Source: Fidelibacterota bacterium
GTDB taxonomy: Bacteria; Fidelibacterota; Marinisomatia; Marinisomatales; TCS55
Direction of reading: 5' to 3'
Assembly: GCA_004124385.1 (NCBI GenBank)
Contig: SCKN01000001.1
Location: 464,606 to 528,605, forward strand
DNA length: 64,000 nt
Shown here in pieces: positions 25,675 through 34,875 of this stretch. Within the stretch, counting starts at the first letter, position 1. Each line of letters opens with the position of its first letter. The notes beneath the pieces were generated by a model. That model was not told where the DNA came from. It saw only the letters and a program-made list of their open reading frames with translations, and made no database searches. The position numbers and the translations under genes are program-made.

Positions 25675-26693
25675 TATTTTACTAATTTTTCCAGATGGGT
25701 TATAATTATTTCGGGTGTTATTGAAGTCATACAATATTGCTCGCTCCGAAAACAAGGTTGGCTACCATTTTGTGAGCATGGCCTGCACCATAATTCTTCA
25801 TTGGCAATAGTAACTGAATTATCTAACAATGTGCCGCCACCTGTTTCGACAGACGTCGGTCCCATAATCATGACAGCAGGAATACCTAATGCTTCAGCTG
25901 CATGAGTTAATCCGGTATCACTTCCAAGAGTAGCTTTCGCATTACTAATTATGGCGAGTGAAGTCCTTAAATCCGTTTTACCTTTTAAGTTCAATACTCT
26001 GAAATGATCAATATTTATTTCATCACAAATGGAATCTTTTTCAACCCCCAATACAACTATTGAAATATCTGTCTCCTTTAATATTGTTATAAAAACAGAT
26101 CTGTAACTTTCAGGTGTCCATACTTTTGTTCCCCATGCTGCACTGGGTATTACAACGATATACTCGTTTTCAATCCCATTTTCCTTTAATAACTGTTTAG
26201 CCTGATTTTTTTCGTTTTCTGAAATGGAAAGTGTTGTATTGGGAATGTTAGTTTGTCCATTCATTATTGGCTTTAAACAATCATGATATAATGATCTTTG
26301 ACTAAAACCTTCCGAAAAATCATTAATATGAAATTGCATCAGTTTAAACCGCTTCCACCGTGGCTTTTTGTAAACCAATTTTTTTGTATTAATAATCCTT
26401 CTTCTAATAACTTGTGTACGCAGAGAATTATGTAAATCAATAACAAGATCATACTCTTCATCAATCCTGTTCCCCATAGTTCGTAATGTAGTAACAGGTT
26501 CATTGGGATTTATTTTTATAATTCGATTAATCGCTGGATGGTTTTCTAAAATCGGCGCAAAATGACTCAATGTCATAAAATCAATCCTTGCTTTTTGAAA
26601 TCGATTTCGGAGAGTTATAAGCGGTGATGTTGCCTGAATAATATCACCAATGGAACTTAAACGCTGGACCAAGATGGTCCGGGGGTCTTTCAT
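25674..26693 (-). CDS. GT9-family lipopolysaccharide heptosyltransferase
   Basis: 339 residues. The N-terminus RTILVQRLSSIGDIIQATS and the C-terminal donor site GSDTGLTHAAEALGIPAVMI are the two diagnostic blocks of glycosyltransferase family 9 (WaaC, WaaF, RfaQ). It adds heptose from an ADP-heptose donor to the lipopolysaccharide inner core. A cysteine cluster near the end (WCRPCSQNGSQPCF, then EQYC) is seen in many GT9 enzymes. WaaF-like is the best guess; the exact position on the core cannot be told. It lies 5 bases from the polyprenyl synthase gene. Confidence 0.9.
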   Translation of the reverse strand: MKDPRTILVQRLSSIGDIIQATSPLITLRNRFQKARIDFMTLSHFAPILENHPAINRIIKINPNEPVTTLRTMGNRIDEEYDLVIDLHNSLRTQVIRRRIINTKKLVYKKPRWKRFKLMQFHINDFSEGFSQRSLYHDCLKPIMNGQTNIPNTTLSISENEKNQAKQLLKENGIENEYIVVIPSAAWGTKVWTPESYRSVFITILKETDISIVVLGVEKDSICDEINIDHFRVLNLKGKTDLRTSLAIISNAKATLGSDTGLTHAAEALGIPAVMIMGPTSVETGGGTLLDNSVTIANEELWCRPCSQNGSQPCFRSEQYCMTSITPEIIITHLEKLVK

Positions 26694-26698
26694 AATGT

Positions 26699-27688
26699 TT
26701 AGTAACTGCGTTGAGCGTTAAATGCAACCAAATCTGTTAAGGAATCCTTATAAACTGAATCTGGATAAATTTGGATTGAGTCAAGTGCTTTGGAACTGTA
26801 TTCATCCAGTTTATCTTTTGCATAATTAAAACCGCCTGTTTCATGGATGAATGTTTTTAATTCTTCTACATCTTCTGGGGTTTTATGTTTGTTACGAAGG
26901 ATGCGTTTAATTTTTCGAACACCTGCTTTTGATGTATGACTATAACTATGGATTAACGGTAATGTAACCATATTGCGCTTTACGTCCGAGCCCATGTCTT
27001 TTCCGGTGGATCCTTCATTGCCCAAAAGATCAAATAAATCATCTTTGATTTGAAATGCCATTCCAAGATTTTCTCCAAATAATGCCAGATTTTTACGATC
27101 ATTTTTTTCTTTTGAAGCTGTAATGGCGCCAATTTCACAACATGTGGAAATGAGTGAAGCTGTTTTTTGGTATATCATGTTATAATACACATCTTCCGTC
27201 ATGGATTTTGATAAACTTTTTTCTATTTGTAAAATTTCTCCCGCACTCAATTTTTCCGCTGTGTGAGATAACAATTCCAATGCATCGTGATCTTTCAGTT
27301 TAATCAAATTGATCAACACTTTACTGAATAAAAAGTCGCCCATAAGTACAGCCACTTTATTTTTCCATATTTTATTTAAAACAAGAAAACCTCTTCGCTT
27401 TTCAGCTTCATCTACAACATCGTCATGGATAAGCGTTGCCAAATGTAATAATTCAATCATCGCCGCAGCCTGATAACTCTGCAATGTAGGTTGTCCTGTT
27501 ATTCGCGCAGAAAGGATGGTCAAAATGGGACGGATATTTTTTCCTTTATGTCGCAAAAGGTATTTGCCGATAGTGTTCACCAATCGGACTTCCGATTGCA
27601 TTGCTTCTCTGAACTCATTCTCAAAGATTTTCAAATCCTCAAAAATGGGAGCAGTTATTTGTTTTAGATTTCTTATTTCTTCACGCAT
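26699..27688 (-). CDS. ispB: trans-polyprenyl diphosphate synthase (octaprenyl/solanesyl type)
   Basis: 329 residues. The first aspartate-rich motif is LIHDDVVDEAEKRRG, and the second is FQIKDDLFDLLG; KNIRPILTIL supplies the basic substrate site. The size and the bulk before the first motif fit a long-chain synthase, which makes the side chain of menaquinone or ubiquinone from isopentenyl diphosphate. Chain length is not certain from sequence. The flavoprotein of the geranylgeranyl reductase family at 37684 may act on such chains. Ten bases separate it from tatC. Confidence 0.9.
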   Translation of the reverse strand: MREEIRNLKQITAPIFEDLKIFENEFREAMQSEVRLVNTIGKYLLRHKGKNIRPILTILSARITGQPTLQSYQAAAMIELLHLATLIHDDVVDEAEKRRGFLVLNKIWKNKVAVLMGDFLFSKVLINLIKLKDHDALELLSHTAEKLSAGEILQIEKSLSKSMTEDVYYNMIYQKTASLISTCCEIGAITASKEKNDRKNLALFGENLGMAFQIKDDLFDLLGNEGSTGKDMGSDVKRNMVTLPLIHSYSHTSKAGVRKIKRILRNKHKTPEDVEELKTFIHETGGFNYAKDKLDEYSSKALDSIQIYPDSVYKDSLTDLVAFNAQRSY

Positions 27689-27697
27689 AATAATGTG

Positions 27698-28420
27698 CTA
27701 CGATTTGCTTTTTGTCACCATCCAACTTACTCCAATACTCAATTCATATAAAAGAACAAGAGGAATAGCCATTAACATTAAACTGATGGGATCAGGCGGT
27801 GTAATAAACGCTGACAAAAATAAAATAACAATAAATGCATGGCGTCGATAATGACGCATAAAGGATGGCGTCAATAACCCAATCATGGAAAAAATAAACA
27901 CGACGACCGGTAATTCAAAAATGATACCACTACCCATCATCAGCCACGTGATAAAACTGAAATAATAATTAATGGAATAATTATTTTGAATATCCCCAGT
28001 TCCCAAGGATGAAAAAAACTGCAGTGAAAATGGGACCATTACTTTGTAGGAAAAAATCACACCAATGAGGAAAGAAAGATAACTGAAAAAAACTAAAGGC
28101 ATCATAAATTTTTTCTCACCTTTATGAAGTCCCGGTGAAATAAATTTTGCCATTTGGTACGTAATGAGAGGTAAAGCTAGGATAAATCCACCCACAATTG
28201 CCAAACCCCATTTAATCATAAACATACCTTGGACCGTGAGCACTTGAAGCTTCATGGGTGATTCAATATATTCAGTCGGCGCTATTAAAAGAGCGATGAT
28301 ATCATCAATAAATAAAAATGCAACCATACCGCCAACAATTATTGCAGCAACAGATTTAATTAATCGCCAACGCAATTCTTCTAAATGGTCTAAAAATGGC
28401 ATGTTGCTATTTTTACTCAT
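27698..28420 (-). CDS. tatC: Sec-independent protein translocase TatC
   Basis: 240 residues with six membrane helices. MPFLDHLEELRWRLIKS is the conserved cytosolic N-terminus of TatC, including the critical Glu in LEELR, and the second hallmark is FELPVVVFIFS. It is the core receptor for twin-arginine signal peptides in the inner membrane. tatA and tatB are not in the window. It overlaps meaB by 8 bases. Confidence 0.96.
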   Translation of the reverse strand: MSKNSNMPFLDHLEELRWRLIKSVAAIIVGGMVAFLFIDDIIALLIAPTEYIESPMKLQVLTVQGMFMIKWGLAIVGGFILALPLITYQMAKFISPGLHKGEKKFMMPLVFFSYLSFLIGVIFSYKVMVPFSLQFFSSLGTGDIQNNYSINYYFSFITWLMMGSGIIFELPVVVFIFSMIGLLTPSFMRHYRRHAFIVILFLSAFITPPDPISLMLMAIPLVLLYELSIGVSWMVTKSKS

Positions 28421-29348
28421 GATTTAATAATGATGCCGATATTTCATGGGGAGATGCTTTGATGGAATCAATTGAATCCGTCTGTTGCTCTAATGCTGTT
28501 CGTTTTTCTGACGTCCAAAAATCATCCAATAATTTTTCTTGAACCAAATCAAACACCCGGTTGCGGTGTCTATCGAGCCGTTTCTGATCGAGGAGACCGC
28601 TTGATTCCATTTTTTCTAAATGGATATGGATTCCGTCATATAATTCTACAATTCCCTCGCCATTATTAGCAATCGTTGTAAAAACGGGCGGTTCCAAATT
28701 TTCTTCACGATTTGATATGTGCAGCATATTTTGCAATAATTGGGCTAATCTATGGGCTCCATCTCGATCCGCTTTATTGATTATGAATAGATCAGCAATT
28801 TCTATTAGGCCTGCTTTCATAAGCTGAATTTCATCTCCCGATTCAGGGACAAGTACTACAATAGTTAAGTCTACAGCTTTCGCAATATCGTGTTCGCCTT
28901 GCCCCACACCGACTGTTTCGTAAATGATTATATCCTTACCGCTAGCCGTTAGCACATCGCCCACATCCTGCGTTTTACGCGCCAAGCCGCCCAAGTCGCC
29001 ATGGGAAGCCATACTGCGAATAAATACCTTATCTTCCCAAATATAGCGATTCATGCGGACACGGTCTCCAAGAAACGCACCACCGGAAAACGGACTGGTT
29101 GGATCTACAGCCACAACTCCCACAGATTTTCCATTCTCCATAAATTGGCTAATAAGTTGATCTGTGATTGTACTCTTCCCGGCTCCGGGTGGTCCTGTAA
29201 TACCAATTCGAATTGATCCTGTACTATATTCGTGGAGATCGATGAAAAAATCATCTTTTAAGGATTCATCAAATTCTATACGACTGATAACACGTGACAT
29301 CGTACGATGATTGTTGGCACGTACGCCTTCCAAAGTACTTTTATCCAT
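28413..29348 (-). CDS. meaB: G-protein chaperone MeaB/ArgK family
   Basis: 311 residues. P-loop GITGPPGAGKSTIT, then VAVDPTSPFSGGAFLGDRVRM, ETVGVGQGE and NKADRDGAHRL define the MeaB/ArgK GTPases. They load and protect B12-dependent acyl-CoA mutases. No mutase gene is in the window, so its partner (methylmalonyl-CoA mutase or a relative) must lie elsewhere. It is the first gene of the packed run that ends at rimO, 18 bases downstream of the Crp/Fnr gene. Confidence 0.93.
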   Translation of the reverse strand: MDKSTLEGVRANNHRTMSRVISRIEFDESLKDDFFIDLHEYSTGSIRIGITGPPGAGKSTITDQLISQFMENGKSVGVVAVDPTSPFSGGAFLGDRVRMNRYIWEDKVFIRSMASHGDLGGLARKTQDVGDVLTASGKDIIIYETVGVGQGEHDIAKAVDLTIVVLVPESGDEIQLMKAGLIEIADLFIINKADRDGAHRLAQLLQNMLHISNREENLEPPVFTTIANNGEGIVELYDGIHIHLEKMESSGLLDQKRLDRHRNRVFDLVQEKLLDDFWTSEKRTALEQQTDSIDSIKASPHEISASLLNHE

Positions 29349-29366
29349 AGTGGTAAATTTAAGGTA

Positions 29367-30047
29367 TTAAGCAAATGCCCTGCAAAAAGCAGAGTAATCA
29401 AAAATAGTCAGGTTACGCCCATCGCGTTTTACTAAACCTTTTTCTTCTAATATTGAAAAAGTGCGCGATACTGTTTCCCTTGAAGTTCCTGCCATATTCG
29501 CAATATCTTGCTGATAAGGTAGGTTATGAATATTTACATTACCGTTTTTTATTTTACCAAGCTCTTCAGATAAACGAACGAGTGTCATTCCAATACGATG
29601 CTCAACATCACTTAAGGAAAGGCTTTCAATCTGCTGGTCACTTTTTCTTAAACGGAGTGCTAATTCTTCCAACAAACTAATAGCAATTTTTGGAAATGTC
29701 AGTAAAATATCTAAGAAGTCATTTCTGGGAAGTGTTAGCACTTCAGACTCTTCTAACGCAACAACATTAGCGGAACGTCCACCGCCATCCAATAAAGACA
29801 TTTCTCCAAAAAATTCGCCTTCCCCTAGCATAGCTAGGATTACTTCTCGTCCGTCTTCACTTAATCGTGTTATCTTTACACTACCCGCAGCAATGACAAA
29901 AAACGTTTCACCCATAGTTTCTTCGAGAAGAATCATTTGACCTTGACTGTAGGAACGTGAAACCATTTTATCTGACATGGTCATCACATCTTTTTCACTC
30001 AAATCCTTAAAAATAGGAACAGTATGCAGGAGTTCTATATTATCCAT
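29367..30047 (-). CDS. Crp/Fnr-family transcriptional regulator
   Basis: 226 residues from the ATG at 30045-30047 (MDNIELLHTVPIFKDLS); an in-frame TTG at 30080 would add 11 residues with no family similarity. The N-terminal cyclic-nucleotide-binding fold contains GEGEFFGEMSLLDGGGRSANV, close to the cAMP-binding phosphate cassette with Glu and Arg present. The C-terminal winged helix reads GTSRETVSRTFSILEEKGLV. There are no N-terminal Fnr cysteines, so this is more CRP-like than an oxygen sensor. It is divergent from rpsT across 125 bases, which should hold both promoters. Confidence 0.9.
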   Translation of the reverse strand: MDNIELLHTVPIFKDLSEKDVMTMSDKMVSRSYSQGQMILLEETMGETFFVIAAGSVKITRLSEDGREVILAMLGEGEFFGEMSLLDGGGRSANVVALEESEVLTLPRNDFLDILLTFPKIAISLLEELALRLRKSDQQIESLSLSDVEHRIGMTLVRLSEELGKIKNGNVNIHNLPYQQDIANMAGTSRETVSRTFSILEEKGLVKRDGRNLTIFDYSAFCRAFA

Positions 30048-30172
30048 GGACAAAAATACACGATTTAAAGTGTATTTCAAATCATGAAAATGAGTAATTC
30101 TTTCATTGGGTTTTTACTAAAATAAAGGATAATTTTCGAACCGAATTTTTCATTAAAAAGGATTTTTTATTT

Positions 30173-30427
30173 ATGGATAGACATGCCCAGCAATTTAAAA
30201 GGGAAAGACAAGACAAAAAGCGGCGCGAAAGAAATATCGCTGCAATGTCAAAATTACGTAGTGCAGTAAAAAATGTTCTGGCATCATCAAAACAGGATGA
30301 AGCAGAAAAGTTATATAAAGATGCTGTCAGTATTATTGATAAAGCAGCTGGTAAAGGTTTAATCAAAAAGAATACGGCTGCACGACGTAAATCGCGTATT
30401 ACGCGACATTTGAATTCCCTGGCGTAA
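30173..30427 (+). CDS. rpsT: 30S ribosomal protein bS20
   Basis: 84 residues, usual for the family. It opens MDRHAQQFKRERQDKKRRER and ends NTAARRKSRITRHLNSLA, the classic S20 C-terminus with the KKNTAARRKSR block. It binds 16S rRNA early in small-subunit assembly. A purine-rich AAAAAGGA lies about 10-17 bases upstream of the ATG as a ribosome-binding site. It is an isolated plus-strand gene among minus-strand genes, with its own terminator. The long reading frame antisense to it is a shadow. Confidence 0.97.
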   Translation: MDRHAQQFKRERQDKKRRERNIAAMSKLRSAVKNVLASSKQDEAEKLYKDAVSIIDKAAGKGLIKKNTAARRKSRITRHLNSLA

Positions 30428-30446
30428 ATAAACAAACGTACGTTTT

Positions 30447-30481
30447 AAAACCCCCCTCCTTATAATCTGGAGGGGGGTTTT
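30447..30481. terminator. strong bidirectional terminator between rpsT and guaB
   Basis: A perfect 13-base stem, AAAACCCCCCTCC with GGAGGGGGGTTTT, around a 9-base loop. A-run and T-run flanks let it work in both directions, ending rpsT on the plus strand and guaB on the minus strand. Confidence 0.92.
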
Positions 30482-30546
30482 ATTTATACTTTTGAATTCT
30501 GATGTATGGATGATTGAATCCTATCATCCATATATCCAATCATTTT

Positions 30547-32019
30547 TTACCCTTCTGAAACTTGATAATTAGGCGCTTCTTTTACAATACGAACTTCATG
30601 GGGATGATTTTCTTTCATTCCCGCAGCCGTAATCTGTACAAATTCAGCATTTTTACGATAGTCCTGCAAGTCCTTGGCTCCGCAATAACCCATAGATGCT
30701 CTTAAACCGCCCATCAGTTGATGAATCGAATTACGAACGAATCCACGAAATGGTACAATACCTTCAATTCCTTCCGGAACCAGTTTAGTTGCTTCAGCGC
30801 CTTCTTGGAAATATCGATCACCGCTTCCTTCTTTCATTGCGCCCATGGACCCCATTCCGCGATATGCTTTATATTGGCGACCTTCGTATAAAATAGTTTC
30901 ACCTGGGCTTTCTTCCATACCGGCGAATAGACTGCCCAGCATAACCGTTTCAGCTCCGGATGCCAATGCTTTTGCAATATCACCACTATAGCGTATACCG
31001 CCATCAGCAATAATAGGAATACCTTGATTAACTGCTGCATCAACACAATTCATTACGGCTGTTAATTGTGGAACTCCAACACCTGCTATAACGCGTGTGG
31101 TACAGCTGGCTCCGGCACCAATGCCCACTTTCACACAATCAATACCCACATCAATTAATGCTTGCACCGCATCAGCAGTCGCGACATTACCGGCGATGAG
31201 TCCGATTCGATCACCCAACTTTTTCTTAATGGATGCAACCTTTGCTAAAACACCTGACGAATGTCCATGAGCTGTATCAATAACAATAATATCTACATTG
31301 GCATTAGCAAGAGCTTCTGCCCTCTCCAAAGAATCTTCGCCCACACCGACTGCAGCACCCACACGCAAACAACCATTTTCATCTAAGCATGCATTAGGGA
31401 AATCTTCCTTTTTCTGAATATCCTTTACGGTAATCAATCCAGCCAATTTGCCATTTTTATCAACAACCAATAACTTTTCAATTCGGTATTCCTGTAAAAT
31501 ATCTTTGGCTTTATCCAATGTTGTTCCAACAGGAACCGTGATCAAATTTTCAGATGTCATACAATCGGACACTGTCAAATCCAAGTTCGTTTCAAACCGG
31601 ATATCCCGATTGGTAAGAATTCCCACAAGTTTACCGTCTTCCAATACAGGGAAACCGCTTACATGATAATGGGACATGGCTGCTTTTGCTTCACGGATTG
31701 TTTTGTTTTTATCCATGGTGATTGGATCCATAATCATGCCGCTTTCCGAACGCTTAACACGATCGACCATTTTAACCTGGCCAGAAATTGTTAAATTTTT
31801 GTGGATAACTCCTATACCGCCTTCGCGAGCCAATGCGATGGCCATCTTGCTTTCGGTTACAGTATCCATGGCTGCGCTTAACAGAGGAATATTCATCACT
31901 ATATTATTTGTCAAGCGCGTGCGAATATCAACCTCACGTGGAAGAACAGTTGATTTTTGGGGTACGAGCAGCACATCATCAAAAGTAAGAGCGGCTGCAA
32001 ATGGGGGACGATTTTTCAA
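30547..32019 (-). CDS. guaB: inosine-5'-monophosphate dehydrogenase
   Basis: 490 residues, the normal length. The catalytic loop [15 protein letters not shown] contains the active-site Cys, and GYCGAKDL and the GMGSMGAM flap are present. Two CBS domains (about residues 95-205, for example [13 protein letters not shown]) are inserted in the barrel. It oxidises IMP to XMP with NAD+, the first step to GMP. It lies 2 bases upstream of nothing else on its strand: the rpsT terminator follows it. The HutH-type gene ends 2 bases before its start. Confidence 0.97.
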   Translation of the reverse strand: MKNRPPFAAALTFDDVLLVPQKSTVLPREVDIRTRLTNNIVMNIPLLSAAMDTVTESKMAIALAREGGIGVIHKNLTISGQVKMVDRVKRSESGMIMDPITMDKNKTIREAKAAMSHYHVSGFPVLEDGKLVGILTNRDIRFETNLDLTVSDCMTSENLITVPVGTTLDKAKDILQEYRIEKLLVVDKNGKLAGLITVKDIQKKEDFPNACLDENGCLRVGAAVGVGEDSLERAEALANANVDIIVIDTAHGHSSGVLAKVASIKKKLGDRIGLIAGNVATADAVQALIDVGIDCVKVGIGAGASCTTRVIAGVGVPQLTAVMNCVDAAVNQGIPIIADGGIRYSGDIAKALASGAETVMLGSLFAGMEESPGETILYEGRQYKAYRGMGSMGAMKEGSGDRYFQEGAEATKLVPEGIEGIVPFRGFVRNSIHQLMGGLRASMGYCGAKDLQDYRKNAEFVQITAAGMKENHPHEVRIVKEAPNYQVSEG

Positions 32020-32021
32020 TT

Positions 32022-33548
32022 CTACTCCAATTTGACTGATTTTATTACACTATCAACAATTTTACCACTACGTACCAAACCGGCAATTGTTGCCATATCT
32101 TCGTATAAGGGGTGATCTCCTTTGGAAAGTCTCACGTGGCGCTGCAAAACGTTTAAAACTTTTTTAGTACCAATACCCGGAAGTAAACCCTTATGAAATT
32201 TTGCTGTGGCGGTGGCAGCGACATATAATTCAATAGCCAATATTTGAATAACATTATCCATAATACGTAAACATTTTCGACCGGCCCACGGTGCCATACT
32301 TACTAAATCTTCTGCTCCGGCTGAAGTTGTAATTGAATCAACTGAAGCGGGGTGAGCTAGAGTTTTATTTTCGGATACTAAAGCTGCAGCTGTGACTTGT
32401 GCCATCATAAAACCGGACTCTAATCCGGGGTCATGCGCAACAAACATGGGTATTTTATCATCAATACCTTTCATGAAATAATTGATGCGGCGTTCAGAAA
32501 TTGCACCAATTTCAGAGATTGAAATTGATAATATATCCAGTGCCTGAGCAACTGCTTCAGCATGAAAATGGCCACTACTACGAATTTCCGTATCGGAAAA
32601 TATGAGAGGATTATCACTTATACTATTTGCTTCATTTTCTATAATAGTTTTAGCTGATCTAAATAATTCCCTACTGGCGCCATGAACATGAGGAATACAG
32701 CGGAGACTGTAGGGGTCCTGGATGCGGTCACAATCTGCGTGATCATCAACAATCGCACTTTTCTCCAATAACCGCCACACATTACCCGCAGACTCAATCT
32801 GACCACGGTGTTTTTTTAATTTATGAATCTTGGCTTCAAATACGTTCCGGCTGGAAAGACTAGCTTCCACAGACATAGCACCGGAAATATCCGCTGTCTT
32901 CAATATGTTATCAGCAGCAAGTAACGCTTTTATCCCCAAAGCAGCAGATACTTGTGTTCCATTGATCATAGCCAGGCCTTCCTTTGCTTCCAACTCCAAT
33001 GGATTTAAACCCGCTTCTTTAATTGCTACCAATGCTGGCATAATACGATCCTGAAAATGAACATCTCCCTCACCGATAAGTCCCATCGTTAAATGCGCTA
33101 ACGGTGCCAGATCGCCACTGGCTCCCACTGATCCCTGTCGGGGAATGACCGGTAAAATATCATGATTGATAAATTCAATTAATTGCTTTGCAACTGCTGG
33201 TCGCACACCGCTATATCCTTGGGCGAATGTCATCAATTTTAAGATCATGATCAGGCGAGTTATTCCGGAATCGAAAGGTTTTCCCACTCCGGCTGAATGG
33301 CTTCTCACCAAATTCAGTTGTAATTGTTTTTGGTCTGATTCTGGAATGGATACCTTGCTTAACTTGCCAAAACCGGTATTAACGCCATAGATATGGATAC
33401 CACTGGCAAGAAGTACTACAAGATTTTGATGAGATTTCTTGATGGCTTGACGAGTGTCAGGAGTCAGGCGAACCTTACCGGGCGCCACGAGAAAAGACTG
33501 CAGATCTTCTGTGTGCAGGAATGTCTTCGAAATAGTCAGAGTACCCAT
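32022..33548 (-). CDS. hutH: HutH-family aromatic amino acid ammonia-lyase
   Basis: 508 residues from the ATG at 33546-33548 (MGTLTISKTFLH); an in-frame TTG at 33569 is less likely. GSVGASGDLAPLAHLTM holds the Ala-Ser-Gly that cyclises to the MIO cofactor. YGVNTGFGKLS and RSHSAGVGKPF are typical of histidine ammonia-lyase, which makes urocanate. One block differs: where hut enzymes usually read QEDHVSM, this has AEDLVSM, in TTSAGAEDLVSMAPWAG. No hutU or hutI is nearby, so the substrate (His, Tyr or Phe) is open. It is divergent from the ureohydrolase gene at 33612, 63 bases away. Confidence 0.85.
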   Translation of the reverse strand: MGTLTISKTFLHTEDLQSFLVAPGKVRLTPDTRQAIKKSHQNLVVLLASGIHIYGVNTGFGKLSKVSIPESDQKQLQLNLVRSHSAGVGKPFDSGITRLIMILKLMTFAQGYSGVRPAVAKQLIEFINHDILPVIPRQGSVGASGDLAPLAHLTMGLIGEGDVHFQDRIMPALVAIKEAGLNPLELEAKEGLAMINGTQVSAALGIKALLAADNILKTADISGAMSVEASLSSRNVFEAKIHKLKKHRGQIESAGNVWRLLEKSAIVDDHADCDRIQDPYSLRCIPHVHGASRELFRSAKTIIENEANSISDNPLIFSDTEIRSSGHFHAEAVAQALDILSISISEIGAISERRINYFMKGIDDKIPMFVAHDPGLESGFMMAQVTAAALVSENKTLAHPASVDSITTSAGAEDLVSMAPWAGRKCLRIMDNVIQILAIELYVAATATAKFHKGLLPGIGTKKVLNVLQRHVRLSKGDHPLYEDMATIAGLVRSGKIVDSVIKSVKLE

Positions 33549-33611
33549 TGGGGAATTTAGGAGAAGCAATCAATACAATAAAATATCAATTATACTTTAT
33601 TAAATTCAATT

Positions 33612-34409
33612 ATGTCTAATTCTCAAATTTCTGTAATTGGCTTTCCATTGGATGAAAACTCTTCGTTTCTCCGAGGGCCTGCCAAAGCACCTGACGTAAT
33701 CCGTAAGATATTTGATTCTTATTCTATCAATCTCTGCGCTGAAAATGGCGTCGAATTAAGAAATAATCCATGCTGGAATGATGTTGGCAATGTTGACTTA
33801 ACAACTGGCGCTGACGCTATGAACCAAATTGAAAACAGTATCCGTGGTTTATTAAATAGTGGAATTAAACCAATTTCCCTTGGTGGTGACCACTCAATTA
33901 CATTTCCTATTATTAAAGCATTTGCTGAAAAATACGAAAAATTAAATATTTTCCATATTGACGCCCACCCGGACCTATATGATAATTTCGAAGATAATCC
34001 ATACTCCCATGCCTCCCCTTTTGCTCGCATCATGGAAAATAGATTGGTGAATAAACTCGTACAAGTGGGTATTCGCACAATTAATCCAGCACAGCAAAGA
34101 CAAATTGACAAATTCGACGTTGAAGTCCACGATATGATCAATTTTGACTCATCCATGAATTTTGATTTTGACGGGCCGGTTTATATTTCCATAGACTTGG
34201 ATGGACTTGATCCTGCCTTTGCTCCCGGCGTTTCCCACCATGAACCGGGCGGATTATCCACTCGGCAAGCATTGCAAATGATCCAAAGTTTGGATTACGA
34301 AATAGTAGGTGCGGATATTGTCGAATACAATCCAGATCGTGATATCAATGATATGACCGCCATGGTCTGCGTGAAGTTTTTGAAAGAGCTTTTGGCAAAA
34401 ATGTCTTAA
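33612..34409 (+). CDS. arginase/agmatinase-family ureohydrolase
   Basis: 265 residues. The binuclear Mn site is complete: GGDHSITFP, IDAHPDLYD and SIDLDGLDPAFAPG. HHEPGGLSTRQ is typical of agmatinase and plant-type enzymes. The family hydrolyses a guanidino C-N bond to release urea, or formamide from formimidoylglutamate in the HutG branch. Lying next to a HutH homologue it could be a formimidoylglutamase, but the motifs look more like agmatinase. Eight bases separate it from the next plus-strand gene. Confidence 0.88.
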   Translation: MSNSQISVIGFPLDENSSFLRGPAKAPDVIRKIFDSYSINLCAENGVELRNNPCWNDVGNVDLTTGADAMNQIENSIRGLLNSGIKPISLGGDHSITFPIIKAFAEKYEKLNIFHIDAHPDLYDNFEDNPYSHASPFARIMENRLVNKLVQVGIRTINPAQQRQIDKFDVEVHDMINFDSSMNFDFDGPVYISIDLDGLDPAFAPGVSHHEPGGLSTRQALQMIQSLDYEIVGADIVEYNPDRDINDMTAMVCVKFLKELLAKMS

Positions 34410-34416
34410 TAATATT

Positions 34417-34875
34417 GTGACCAACTTCAACTTCGAAAACAGAACTGAACTCCAAAAACATTTCTCTACTCATTGTTTCAATGAAGCATGGAAATTAATC
34501 GATAAGAAGGAACGGACTCCCAAAGAAACAGAAGATATGGTACATTTTGCCATGGCATCGTTATATCATTGGTCCAAGCGGGAAGATTGTACGGATCGTC
34601 AAAAAAGCATCGGTAGTTGGCAAGTATCACGCAGTTATGCATTAGCGGGCAACCTAAATCAAGCTGAACGATATGGAAAACTATGTTTGGAGTTAAGTGA
34701 AAATAAGGAACCATTTTATGTAGGTTACGCCCACGAAGCATTAGCCAGAGCATATGGTTTAAATGGGAATACAAATTTAAAAGATGAACATCTCCAAATC
34801 GCAAAACAACTATGTGATCAAATAAATGATGATGAAGAAAAAGACCTTCTTCATGCAGACTTAAATACTATCTAA
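34417..34875 (+). CDS. small TPR-like cytosolic protein of unknown function
   Basis: 152 residues from a GTG start (34417-34419). No signal peptide. The helical pattern QVSRSYALAGNLNQAERYGKL and GYAHEALARAYGLNGN resembles two TPR units; HFAMASLYHWSKRED is a further helix. No catalytic residues are apparent. It follows the ureohydrolase by 8 bases and is probably co-transcribed. Its last 8 bases overlap the end of the convergent helicase gene. Confidence 0.7.
   Translation: MTNFNFENRTELQKHFSTHCFNEAWKLIDKKERTPKETEDMVHFAMASLYHWSKREDCTDRQKSIGSWQVSRSYALAGNLNQAERYGKLCLELSENKEPFYVGYAHEALARAYGLNGNTNLKDEHLQIAKQLCDQINDDEEKDLLHADLNTI

Noticed and set aside
25675-25755. Longer start for the Kdo transferase
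   Set aside because: The extension is inside the heptosyltransferase gene; TAATG coupling at 25674 and the membrane anchor fit the shorter form.
30048-30080. TTG start for the Crp/Fnr regulator
   Set aside because: Adds 11 residues without similarity; the ATG at 30047 gives the usual length.
30103-30435. Minus-strand 110-residue frame opposite rpsT
   Set aside because: It is the antisense shadow of a clear ribosomal protein S20 gene, with a poor amino-acid mix and no independent support.
34868-34875. Overlap of convergent genes as a special regulatory site
   Set aside because: An 8-base tail-to-tail overlap is common in compact genomes and shows no extra structure.
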